Source: Bradyrhizobium sp. Ce-3
GTDB taxonomy: Bacteria; Pseudomonadota; Alphaproteobacteria; Rhizobiales; Xanthobacteraceae
Length of the DNA: 64,000 nucleotides
Assembly (NCBI RefSeq): GCF_022835695.1
Contig: NZ_BQUV01000010.1
Coordinates: 248,001-312,000 of the forward strand
Reading direction: 5' to 3'
Position 1 is the stretch's first letter. Every line of letters starts with the position of its first letter. The translations under genes and the position numbers were made by a program. The notes under the pieces are model-generated. The model saw nothing but the letters and a program-made list of their open reading frames with translations. It made no database searches and was not told the origin of the DNA. Positions 27,092-34,878 of this stretch are shown piece by piece.

Positions 27092-27944
27092 CAAAAAAAC
27101 CTCTCGGACGGAAAATCAGAATAATGATCAGGAGCGCATAAGGCAGCGCCGTCTTCATCGACGGCGAGAATGTCAGCGCTGCAATTGCCTCAGCGACGCC
27201 GATCAGCAGGCCGCCCAACAGCGCGCCGCTGAAGCTGCCGAGACCGCCGACGATCACCGTCACGAACGCCAGCAGGGTGAAGTCGACGGCCAGATAGGGT
27301 TGCGCGTCGAACAGGGGAGATATCAACGCGCCGGCGACACCCGCGCAGGCCGCGCCGATGCCGAAGGTCACCGCATAGACTCGAGGGATGTTCAAGCCGA
27401 CGACCAGGCCGCCCAACCGGTTGTCCGCGGCCGCCCGCAACGACCGGCCGAACGATGAAAACTTGAGATAGGCCCCCAACAGCGTGATGAGCAGGCCTGC
27501 GGTTGCCGCTGCCTGCAGCCTCGCCAGATCCAGCGTCACGGGGCCGAGCGATACGGTGTGAAACGACAGCTGCGAGGCGGTGGGACGCGGATCCGGCCCG
27601 AACGTCACCAGCAACACGCCGGTGAAGAGCAGCGACAGGCCGATGAAGACGATGAATTGGTAATGATGCGGCCGGTTGACGAACCGCTTCACGAGCAGGG
27701 TCTCCAGGAGATATCCGAAGACGAACATCACGACCGCCGCGACCGCCGCCGCGACGATGACCGGAACGGCCCAGAGGCGGACGGCCCAATAACCGATGTA
27801 GACGCCGAACACGACCATCTCACCGTGCGCGAAATTGACGACCCGCATGACGCCAAAGATGATCGTCAGACCGAGCGCCACGAGCCCGTAGACCAGACCG
27901 AGCAAGACGCCACTCGCGAGAACATTGAGCCAGAGTGACAGCAT
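27075..27944 (-). CDS. livH: branched-chain amino acid-type ABC transporter permease (LivH family)
   Basis: Permease of 289 residues with the LivH start: VLLGLVYGLVALGLTIIFGV, then MRVVNFAHGEMVVFGVYIGY, and a contact loop SLRAAADNRLGGLVVGLN. It forms a heterodimer with the LivM-type protein. It starts six bases after the flavin reductase stop, so the reductase and transporter belong to one transcript. The different sequence from the LivH at 6403 argues for a different ligand. Confidence 0.9.
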   Translation of the reverse strand: MLSLWLNVLASGVLLGLVYGLVALGLTIIFGVMRVVNFAHGEMVVFGVYIGYWAVRLWAVPVIVAAAVAAVVMFVFGYLLETLLVKRFVNRPHHYQFIVFIGLSLLFTGVLLVTFGPDPRPTASQLSFHTVSLGPVTLDLARLQAAATAGLLITLLGAYLKFSSFGRSLRAAADNRLGGLVVGLNIPRVYAVTFGIGAACAGVAGALISPLFDAQPYLAVDFTLLAFVTVIVGGLGSFSGALLGGLLIGVAEAIAALTFSPSMKTALPYALLIIILIFRPRGFFGAKEI

Positions 27945-27950
27945 GGATGG

Positions 27951-28481
27951 TTACCGGCGCTTGGGCACGGTGAATTCGCCGTTCACGTAGACGAGAGGTT
28001 CGCGGTCGGCGTTCGTCGCCTGCGCGACCACCTCGCCGACGAAGATCGTGTGACTGCCGGCGTCGTATGAATCGGACACGCGGCAATCAAAGCTGCAGAT
28101 CGCCTCGACGAGACTCGGCGCGCCCGTCGCGAGTTCGCGCCACAGGCCTTCGCTGAAGCGAATGTCGCCCTTGCTTCCGTCCTGGCCTGCGAATTTCTGA
28201 GCCAGCGCAGCGTGATCCGAGGTGAGGATATTCCAGCAGAACGATCCGCTCTGCTTGATCGTATCGTGAGCGCCGGCCGACTTGTTGACGCAAACGAGCA
28301 CGCTCGATGGCTCGGTCGACACCGAGCAACCGGCCGTCAATGTCAGACCGTGCCTGCCCGGCCGCGCGCCGGTCGTCACGATCGACACGGCGCCCGGGAC
28401 GTTGCGCATGGCGCTGCGGAACTCCGCGCTGCTGAACGCCGGGATTTGCTGACTGGGCATGGGAGAGACTCGGAGGTTCAT
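27951..28481 (-). CDS. flavin reductase domain protein
   Basis: About 176 residues of the FMN-binding split-barrel flavin reductase family (HpaC-like): AEFRSAMRNVPGAVSIVTTG, GLTLTAGCSVSTEPSSVLVCVN, SGSFCWNILTSDH and a C-terminal GSHTIFVGEVVA. Such proteins produce free FMNH2 or FADH2 for a monooxygenase; the luciferase-like gene at 21629 is the natural candidate in this cluster (inference). The chosen ATG at 28481 lacks a strong ribosome site, and an ATG at 28460 is possible. It lies between the VOC gene and livH. Confidence 0.87.
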   Translation of the reverse strand: MNLRVSPMPSQQIPAFSSAEFRSAMRNVPGAVSIVTTGARPGRHGLTLTAGCSVSTEPSSVLVCVNKSAGAHDTIKQSGSFCWNILTSDHAALAQKFAGQDGSKGDIRFSEGLWRELATGAPSLVEAICSFDCRVSDSYDAGSHTIFVGEVVAQATNADREPLVYVNGEFTVPKRR

Positions 28482-28530
28482 GGTGGATTGCCCTGATACA
28501 TGGAGCCGAAGTTGTCGGGTGATTTGCGGC

Positions 28531-28881
28531 CTACATGGCCGCGGCCTGAAAGAGCTGGATCGTGTTGTGCTGAGGGTCCTTGAGATGGGCGACCCGGCCA
28601 TGGGCGCCCATGTCCCTGATGTCGCCAAGCACCTCAGCCCCTTGCGCCCGCGCGCGATCGAGAGCCAGTTCGAGGTCATCCACCTCGAAGACGAGGACGG
28701 CATTGCGGGTTGGTTCAGATACGGATTCCGCCGGGCTCGCGACACAGAGAGCGGCCTTCTCTCCTGCGAATTGAATCCATTTGTCGCGGTCGGCAAAGCG
28801 GATCGTCAATCCGAGGGCTTCGTAGAACCCCGCCAGCTCTTCGGGCTCGACGGCAGTCAGATAGACGTGCTTGAGCTTCAC
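28531..28881 (-). CDS. VOC family protein (glyoxalase/dioxygenase fold)
   Basis: Small protein of 116 residues with a single pair of vicinal-oxygen-chelate modules: LKHVYLTAVEPEELAGFYEALG at the start (the paired motif FYEALGL), then AVLVFEVDDLELALDRARAQGAEV and HLKDPQHNTIQLFQ, the last carrying a conserved acidic or amide position near the metal site. VOC proteins act as isomerases, epimerases, dioxygenases or resistance proteins. The start is a GTG at 28879-28881. It is the first gene of the leftward cluster and lies opposite an Lrp-type regulator across a 332-bp gap. Confidence 0.82.
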   Translation of the reverse strand: MKLKHVYLTAVEPEELAGFYEALGLTIRFADRDKWIQFAGEKAALCVASPAESVSEPTRNAVLVFEVDDLELALDRARAQGAEVLGDIRDMGAHGRVAHLKDPQHNTIQLFQAAAM

Positions 28882-29213
28882 TTTCTCGCTCCCGATTCCG
28901 AATGGGCCGTCGATCCACGATCTCCGCAGACTTCGATCGTCGCGCGATAGTCACGCCGCTTGCCCGGCATTAATGCTCGAACAATCGGCCGCGCCCGTCG
29001 TCGCGCAGCATTTTGTGCCGGGACATGGCGGCCTTGGTGTCGTTGCTCACCAGCCGCGGGGAGATTGACCGTTTTTCGATACAAGTCGTCGTTTTGTCGA
29101 AATTCCCACGGTCGCGACTGCGGCTAGCATCGCTGTCATGGAGATGTCACCGCGCGAGATAACGCGCGGGACCGGGCCTCGATGAAGCCACAGCTTGCCA
29201 GGGAGAAATCGAA
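28882..29213. other. divergent intergenic region with a regulatory inverted repeat
   Basis: This 332-bp region separates the VOC gene (leftward) from the Lrp-type regulator (rightward). It carries the inverted repeat listed at 29074-29102 and a shorter CGCGCG-containing repeat near 29150. No reading frame with family features is visible. It is the likely control region of the second catabolic cluster. Confidence 0.5.
29074..29102. promoter_or_regulatory. imperfect inverted repeat, candidate Lrp/AsnC-family binding site
   Basis: TTTCGATACAA (29074-29084) and TTTTGTCGAAA (29092-29102) are complementary at 9 of 11 positions around a 7-bp spacer. It lies about 110 bp upstream of the regulator and 190 bp upstream of the divergent gene, which suits a shared control site. 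Confidence 0.4.
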
Positions 29214-29840
29214 ATGACGACGACCGCTCTGGACAGGATCGACATCAAGATTCTGAATGAACTGCAGCAGAACGCCGGCTTGACCAATGTCGAGCTTGCC
29301 TCGCGCGTCAACCTCTCACCGTCGCCTTGCCTCGCCCGCGTCCGCACGCTCGAGAAACTCGGGGTGATCGATCGGCGAATTGCCGTGCTGGATCCGGCAG
29401 TCGTCGGGATCGGCGTGACCGCGTTCATCCAGGTCAAGCTCGAGAAGCAGGTCCAGCTCTCACTTGAGAATTTCACGCGCGCAGTCGATCGCCTCAGCCA
29501 GGTGATGGAATGTTACCTGATGACCGGCGACAGCGATTATCTTCTGCGCGTGATGGTGTCCGACATCGACGCGCTTGAAGACCTCATCGTCAACAAGCTC
29601 TCACGCATACAAGGCGTGACCAGCATTCGGTCGAACCTGGCGTTGAAGCGAATTTCTCACAAGACGGTACTGCCTATCGACTCCAATCAACCTGTTCAAA
29701 TCAAGTCACCCGGTCCGGCTGCCAGGCGCACCGAGAGGCTGGCAACGCCACACTACGACCCAGCCGTCCAGGCGCGGATCGACGGCGGCATGTGCATCGA
29801 GACGTCGCGCGCGCTCGACCACAATGCGGCCAGCTTCTAG
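29214..29840 (+). CDS. Lrp/AsnC-family transcriptional regulator with a long C-terminal tail
   Basis: Regulator of 208 residues, about 50 longer than typical family members. The N-terminal helix-turn-helix (LDRIDIKILNELQQNAGL, then NVELASRVNLSPSPCLARV) and the RAM effector domain (VMECYLMTGDSDYLLRVMV, the ligand-binding signature) are normal. The extra tail after KTVLPIDSNQ is rich in Pro, Arg and Ala and matches no domain I know. GGGAGAAATCGAA precedes the ATG. Its position opposite the VOC gene suggests that it senses an amino acid or related metabolite and regulates the leftward cluster. Confidence 0.87.
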   Translation: MTTTALDRIDIKILNELQQNAGLTNVELASRVNLSPSPCLARVRTLEKLGVIDRRIAVLDPAVVGIGVTAFIQVKLEKQVQLSLENFTRAVDRLSQVMECYLMTGDSDYLLRVMVSDIDALEDLIVNKLSRIQGVTSIRSNLALKRISHKTVLPIDSNQPVQIKSPGPAARRTERLATPHYDPAVQARIDGGMCIETSRALDHNAASF

Positions 29841-30102
29841 CGACCGGGCAGCCCTTGTTGGTTCCGGGCCCCGATAGCGGCCGCACCTTTCCCAGGGGCA
29901 GCGTGTCCCCCTTCAGGGTTCGGCAAGGTGTTCTCCGGTGCGAGCATCGAACACGTCGGGGCGGCTCAGGCAATCGCTTCAGCTCGGCCTCGTGGCATGG
30001 ATGCACGGTCGTTCTCGCCGTGCCAGCGGTCGCCACCTGGCCATCTTGGCGGGTCCCTGCGGATCGCGCGAAATCGTAGCCTGGCGTGTACGATCGTACA
30101 AA

Positions 30103-30192
30103 TGGCGGAGAGAGTGGGATTCGAACCCACGGTACGGTTTCCCGCACACACGCTTTCCAAGCGTGCGCCTTAAGCCACTCGGCCATCTCTCC
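30103..30192 (-). tRNA. tRNA-Ser (anticodon GGA)
   Basis: On the minus strand the acceptor arm GGAGAGA pairs with TCTCTCC, followed by discriminator G and an encoded CCA (30103-30105). The D arm begins GCCGAGTGGCTTAAGGC, the anticodon loop contains TGGAAA within CGCTTGGAAAGCG, a long variable arm GTGCGGGAAACCGTAC marks a class II tRNA, and the T arm has GTGGGTTCGAATCCCAC. The 90-nt length, long variable arm and GGA anticodon identify serine. Confidence 0.95.
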
Positions 30193-30577
30193 GGGAGGCT
30201 TCTCTTGAAGGGCTCAGCCGCATTTTGCAAGGGAGCGCGCGGTCGGCGCGCTAAATTTCCCCAATAGATTGAAAATATTAGGTAAATTGGCCACGGCATC
30301 AGTCGCGCGTCGCAGTTTTGCTGGCTGTCGCGCGCGGTTTTGGCCCGTAGCCGGTCAGAGACCGGCGCAAATCAATCCCGACAGCCGAACGACCCGCCCT
30401 TCGTCATTCCCAAGCGCGTAAACCTCCGCAGCTTGGGAATGACGGGCAGGTCGCGTGTCGCGGCCCATGCCGCCGATTTGCCCAAACGGCACAAGCCTCC
30501 AAATGCGCGGGTGATGACACCGTAGGCAGGCACAACGCCGTGCGCCTTGCCCATCCCGCCATGCGATCGCTGCTCGC
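30193..30577. other. intergenic region with one palindromic repeat
   Basis: This 385-bp region lies between the serine tRNA and the end of otsA, both on the minus strand. The only clear structure is the inverted repeat at 30402-30444. No protein-like frame stands out. It must contain the tRNA promoter near 30200. Confidence 0.5.
30402..30444. repeat. intergenic palindromic repeat CGTCATTCC...GGAATGACG
   Basis: CGTCATTCCCAAGC (30402-30415) and its exact complement GCTTGGGAATGACG (30431-30444) form a 14-bp stem with a 15-nt loop. The CGTCATTCC end motif recurs in the elements at 53882 and 58934, so it is a family. It lies downstream of otsA and could also act as a terminator. Confidence 0.75.
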
Positions 30578-32029
30578 TCAGTGATAGCGTGCGGCAAAAT
30601 CCGCGGTGCGGCGCGGCCACAGGGTCGGTGGCTCCGGCAGCGCCGCGTTTCCCGCACCATGCGTATCCTGCAGCGCCTCGATGAAGTCGGCGAACCATTG
30701 CTGGATGGTGCCGCCGTTGAGCTTCTCCATCATCGCTTCCCAGCGCATCCGTCGCTCGGTCAGCGGCATCGCGAGCGCCGTTGCGAGGGTGCGCGCCATG
30801 CCGTCAATGTCGTGCGGATTGACCAGCAGCGCGGCGTCGAGCTCGTTCGCCGCGCCGGCGAATTTCGACAGCACCAGCACGCCGGGGTCGGCCGGATTCT
30901 GGGCTGCGACGTATTCCTTGGCGACGAGGTTCATGCCGTCCTGCAGCGGCGTCACGACGCCGACCTGCGCGGTGCGATAGAGCCCCGCGAGCACGCCCTG
31001 GCCAAAGCCCTTGTTGAGGTAGCGGATCGGGGTCCAGTCCACCTCGCCATGCACGCCGTTGACGTCGGTGACGAGCTTCGCCACCTCGCTCGCGAGATTG
31101 CCGTAGGCCTCGATCGCGCCGCGCGACGGCGTTGCGATCTGCAGCAGCGACACCGAACGTTTCAGCGCCGGGTGCAGCGTCCACATCTTGTCGAACGCCT
31201 TGATGCGATTGACGAGCCCCTTGGAATAGTCGAGCCGATCGACGCCGATCGCGAGCTTCTCGCCGTTGAGGCTGCGCCGCAGCCGCGTCACGTCGGGATG
31301 CGTCATCGCCTTGGTGGCTTGCTGCGCGAACTTGCCGGGATCGATGCCGATCGGGAACACCGCGGCACGGGTGCGGCCGAACGGCGAATTGACGACGCCG
31401 TCGCGCACCTCGAACGCGAGATCGTTCTGCACATAGCTCAGGAAGTTCTCGCAATCCTCGTCGGTCTGGAAGCCGATCAGGTCATAGGACAGCATCGCCT
31501 CGATCAGCTCGCGATGATTGGGCACGCCCGCGATCACCGCGCGCGCCGGCCACGGCGTGTGCAGGAAGAAGCCGATCGGCTGCGTGACGCCGAGATCGCG
31601 CAGCTCGGCACCGAGCGCGAGAAAATGATAGTCCTGGATCCAGAACACGGAATCAGGCTTGCGGAAGCGCAGCAATGCGCGCGCCATGAACGCATTCACT
31701 TCGCGATAGCTCGTGTAGTCATCGTGCGAGGCGCGAATCAGATCGGCGCGCGAATGCATCGCCGGCCACAGCGCGGAATTTGCAAAGCCTTCGTAATAGC
31801 CGCCGTAATGCGCCGCCGGCAGATCGAGCATCGCCAGCGCGCCCGCGCCGAGAGCTTCGACTTCTGCAAAAGGTTCCTTGTGGTTCCCGTCGCGGACACG
31901 TCCGCTGGAACCAACCCATATTGCCCCTGTCTTTTCCACCACCGGCAACAATGCCGCAGCCAGCCCCCCCGTCATGGGTTCATTGGGTTTTCCGCGCGAG
32001 ACGCGGTTCGATACGACGACGAGGTTCAC
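30578..32029 (-). CDS. otsA: alpha,alpha-trehalose-phosphate synthase (UDP-forming)
   Basis: Glycosyltransferase family 20 enzyme of 483 residues that joins UDP-glucose and glucose-6-phosphate to trehalose-6-phosphate. Diagnostic segments: VVSNRVSRGKPNEPMTGGLA at the N-terminus, WIQDYHFLALGAELR, GFFLHTPWPA, VDRLDYSKGLVNRIKAF for phosphate and sugar binding, and LQDGMNLVAKEYVAAQ. The start is GTG at 32027-32029 with GGGGACCT upstream. otsB lies 202 bp upstream on the same strand. Trehalose serves as an osmotic and desiccation protectant. Confidence 0.96.
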   Translation of the reverse strand: MNLVVVSNRVSRGKPNEPMTGGLAAALLPVVEKTGAIWVGSSGRVRDGNHKEPFAEVEALGAGALAMLDLPAAHYGGYYEGFANSALWPAMHSRADLIRASHDDYTSYREVNAFMARALLRFRKPDSVFWIQDYHFLALGAELRDLGVTQPIGFFLHTPWPARAVIAGVPNHRELIEAMLSYDLIGFQTDEDCENFLSYVQNDLAFEVRDGVVNSPFGRTRAAVFPIGIDPGKFAQQATKAMTHPDVTRLRRSLNGEKLAIGVDRLDYSKGLVNRIKAFDKMWTLHPALKRSVSLLQIATPSRGAIEAYGNLASEVAKLVTDVNGVHGEVDWTPIRYLNKGFGQGVLAGLYRTAQVGVVTPLQDGMNLVAKEYVAAQNPADPGVLVLSKFAGAANELDAALLVNPHDIDGMARTLATALAMPLTERRMRWEAMMEKLNGGTIQQWFADFIEALQDTHGAGNAALPEPPTLWPRRTADFAARYH

Positions 32030-32231
32030 CAGGTCCCCTCCTGTTGGTCAACTCGCGTATTAACAACCATTCATCAAGATGGTTCCGGATCAAACAATCT
32101 CCAAATTGAAACCAAATTCTGGCGCGCGCTTAAGGAACTTGCGGGAACTCGCGAAAAAGAAAAATTCGCGCGAACAGCTGCTCACGACGCGAAACAACCG
32201 CATTCGATTCGACGCGATGCAGATGATTTGG

Positions 32232-33062
32232 TTAGGACAGACTGACGTCCCTATCGTCGAGCAGCTGCGCAAGGAATGCACGCACATCGCTCGGCCCGTC
32301 GAAATGCCCGGCGACGCCGATCGCGCGGCGGCCGACGGAGAATGCGAGACCGTTGAAATCAGGCATGATCGCAAACACCGTCTCATCGGTGACGTCGTCG
32401 CCGATGAAGAACGGGCGACGTCCCTTGAACGGTTCATGGGTCATCAGCTCGAGCACGCCGGTCGCCTTGGTGAAGCCGGAATGCTTGATCTCGCAGACGC
32501 TCTTGCCTGGCAGCACCTCGATCGGCGCATTCGGCAGCTCGGCGCGGATCAGCGACACCGCTTCATAGATCGCCTTCTCCGCGGCCGGTGCCAGCCGATA
32601 ATGCAGCGCCAGCGAATAGCCCTTGTCCTCGAGCAGAATGCCGGGACTGAGCTTGGCGATCGCAGCAAGGCGGCGCTTCAATTCCTTGTCGAGCGGCGGC
32701 GCGTGCGCGGCGACCGCCTCGCTGTCCGGCTGCAGCCGCATCTCGGCGCCGTGGCCGCCAATCGCAGGAAACGTGTCCGGCGCGAAGATCAGGTCGATGT
32801 CGTTGAGCGACCGGCCAGAGACCAGCGCCAGCGCACCACCGGTGCGCTCATGCAATTGCTTCAGCGTCGTCGCCAGCTCCGGCGGTACCCAGACCTCGCG
32901 CGGCGTCGGCGCGAAATCGAGCAGCGTGCCATCGATATCGAGCAGCACCGCAGTGCGATCCAGCGGTGGAATCAGCGCTGCCGGCGCCGGCACGCTGCCG
33001 GTCGTCGCGTCAGGGGTGATGTCATCATCCAGGGGCATTTCGGCCACATCATGCTTCGTCAT
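32232..33062 (-). CDS. otsB: trehalose-phosphatase
   Basis: HAD-superfamily phosphatase of 276 residues that removes phosphate from trehalose-6-phosphate. Motif I is AVLLDIDGTLLDFAPTP (catalytic aspartates), motif II is LALVSGRSLNDID, and the C-terminal motif is FKGRRPFFIGDDVTDETVF. An N-terminal tail of about 35 residues rich in Asp, Pro and Ala precedes the domain. It starts three bases after the MFS transporter stop, so the two are cotranscribed; otsA follows after 202 bp. Confidence 0.95.
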   Translation of the reverse strand: MTKHDVAEMPLDDDITPDATTGSVPAPAALIPPLDRTAVLLDIDGTLLDFAPTPREVWVPPELATTLKQLHERTGGALALVSGRSLNDIDLIFAPDTFPAIGGHGAEMRLQPDSEAVAAHAPPLDKELKRRLAAIAKLSPGILLEDKGYSLALHYRLAPAAEKAIYEAVSLIRAELPNAPIEVLPGKSVCEIKHSGFTKATGVLELMTHEPFKGRRPFFIGDDVTDETVFAIMPDFNGLAFSVGRRAIGVAGHFDGPSDVRAFLAQLLDDRDVSLS

Positions 33063-33065
33063 AGT

Positions 33066-34553
33066 TTACTCCACAAATGCCAATGGCCGTGCGACAGATT
33101 CGAGCGATTTTCGTTCGGCCGCGACGGCATAGCGCCATGCAACGGCTGCGGCGACCAACATGAGTGCCGACCCCAGCAGGTAGCCGGCGAACACGCTGTT
33201 GCGCGAACCGGTGTCGATCAGCACGCCGAACAGCGCCGGTCCGATCACGCCGCCGATGCCGGTGCCGACAGCATAGAAGACCGCGATCGCGAGCGCGCGG
33301 ACCTCCAGCGGAAACGTCTCGCTCACGGTCAGATAGGCGGCGCTCGCCGCCGGCGAGGCGAAGAAGAAGATCACCATCCAGGCGATGGTCTGGGTCTGCG
33401 CGCTGAACACGCCGATCGAGAACAGATAGCCGGACACCGCAAGCAGCACACCCGACACGCCGTAGGTCAGCGCGATCATGGTGCGGCGGCCCACTGTGTC
33501 GAACAAGCGTCCGAGCAGCAGCGGCCCCAGGAAATTTCCGGCGGCGAAGGGAAGAATGTACCAGCCGACATTGCTGGCGGCGACGCCGAAGAAATCGGTC
33601 AGGATCAGCGCGAAAGTGAAGAAGATCGCATTGTAGAAGAATGCTTGCGCGGCCATCAGCGTGAGCCCGACCAGCGAGCGCTGCCGGTAGGTGGAGAACA
33701 GCGTCACCGCGACCTCGCGCAATGGCGTGTGATCGCGCATCCGGAGCTTGATCTTCTCGAAGCCCTCGCTCGGCTGTTCGTGACCGAGCACTGAGGTCTC
33801 GATGTCGGCGACGATCTTGTGAGCCTGTTCGGGGCGTCCGTGGATCATCAGCCAGCGCGGGCTTTCCGGAATCCACATCCGCATCAGCAACACGACAAGG
33901 CCGAGCACCGCTCCGGTGAAATAGGCAATCCGCCAGCCATGATCCGGCGCCAGGAACGCAGGATCGAGCAGGACGATGGCGCTCAGCGCACCGATCGCGG
34001 CGCCGATCCAGAAGCTGCCGTTGATGACGAGATCGGTCCAGCCGCGATAGCGCGCCGGTACCAGTTCCTGGATGGTCGAATTGATCGCGGTGTATTCGCC
34101 GCCGATGCCGGCGCCGGTGAGGAAGCGAAACAGCGCGTAGCTCGCGACATTCCACGACAGCGCGGTCGCGGCCGTTGCCGAGAGATACAGCGCGAGCGTG
34201 ATGAAGAACAGCTTCTTGCGGCCGATCCGGTCGGTGAGCCAACCGAAGCCGAGCGCGCCGAGCACTGCGCCCGCGAGATAGGCGCTGCTGGCAAGCCCGA
34301 CATCGGCGTTGGAGAAGCTCATCGTCGGGCTCTCCTTCAGGGCACCCGACAGCGCGCCGGCGAGCGTCACTTCGAGCCCGTCGAGAATCCAAGTAATGCC
34401 GAGCGCCAGCACGACACGGGTGTGAAAGCCGCTCCAGCTGAGATTGTCGAGACGAACCGGAATCGAGGTCTCGATGACGCGGTCGCCGCTCTGCGCAGCC
34501 GGCGACGCGGTCTTGTCTGTCGCTGTCGCAGAGCTCACTTGCTGCAAGTTCAT
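33066..34553 (-). CDS. MFS transporter (sugar-porter-like)
   Basis: Inner-membrane carrier of 495 residues with about 12 hydrophobic helices. The MFS A-motifs are GWLTDRIGRKK in the N-half and GRLFDTVGRRT in the C-half; WIPESPRWLM after helix 6 is typical of sugar-porter and metabolite:H+ symporter groups, and a RFLTGAGIGGEY segment follows helix 4. It sits at the head of an operon with otsB. It may move a sugar or an organic acid; the cotranscription with a trehalose gene is suggestive only. Confidence 0.88.
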   Translation of the reverse strand: MNLQQVSSATATDKTASPAAQSGDRVIETSIPVRLDNLSWSGFHTRVVLALGITWILDGLEVTLAGALSGALKESPTMSFSNADVGLASSAYLAGAVLGALGFGWLTDRIGRKKLFFITLALYLSATAATALSWNVASYALFRFLTGAGIGGEYTAINSTIQELVPARYRGWTDLVINGSFWIGAAIGALSAIVLLDPAFLAPDHGWRIAYFTGAVLGLVVLLMRMWIPESPRWLMIHGRPEQAHKIVADIETSVLGHEQPSEGFEKIKLRMRDHTPLREVAVTLFSTYRQRSLVGLTLMAAQAFFYNAIFFTFALILTDFFGVAASNVGWYILPFAAGNFLGPLLLGRLFDTVGRRTMIALTYGVSGVLLAVSGYLFSIGVFSAQTQTIAWMVIFFFASPAASAAYLTVSETFPLEVRALAIAVFYAVGTGIGGVIGPALFGVLIDTGSRNSVFAGYLLGSALMLVAAAVAWRYAVAAERKSLESVARPLAFVE

Positions 34554-34878
34554 CCGAATCGACCAATGAGAAAATCCCTGGAACGATACGTTCCAAGGTT
34601 CTCCCTCCTAGGATTGCGGCAAACAGAGTGCCCGCCACGCGATATCAACGCCGCAGGCCGGCAAGGGTTCCCGCGATGCGGGACGGCGGGGACAATCGCC
34701 GGGCCACTGAAAACACTTCGAGCGGAATTGTTGTTGTCGTCCCGGCGCAGGCCGGGACCCATACGCCGCGGCCATCGGAAGGGGCAAGCGGCTAGTTGTC
34801 CATACACCAACGACCAGCGGTGGTTATGGGTCCCGGCCTGCGCCGGGACGACGATGATGGAGAGACCAACGCGTCCGC
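34554..34878. other. intergenic region carrying a paired palindromic repeat
   Basis: The 325 bases between the chemoreceptor and the MFS gene are mostly taken up by the inverted repeat pair at 34736-34852. I see no gene. The MFS promoter should lie just beyond 34553, but no clear hexamers are visible. Confidence 0.5.
34736..34852. repeat. paired 28-bp inverted repeat (GTCGTCCCGGC type)
   Basis: A 28-bp unit at 34736-34763, starting GTCGTCCCGGCGCAGGCC, is repeated as an exact reverse complement at 34825-34852 with 61 bp between. Each unit is itself partly palindromic. The right half with its flanks (34818-34855) recurs at 50036-50073, so this is a dispersed element. Confidence 0.85.

Noticed and set aside
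30103-30192. The serine tRNA as attachment site of an integrated element
   Set aside because: tRNA genes often serve as integration sites, but I see no integrase gene, no direct repeat of the tRNA 3' end nearby, and ordinary core genes on both sides.
30581-33794. Long plus-strand frames opposite otsA, otsB and the MFS gene
   Set aside because: The minus-strand genes have clear family motifs; the plus-strand frames are composition shadows.
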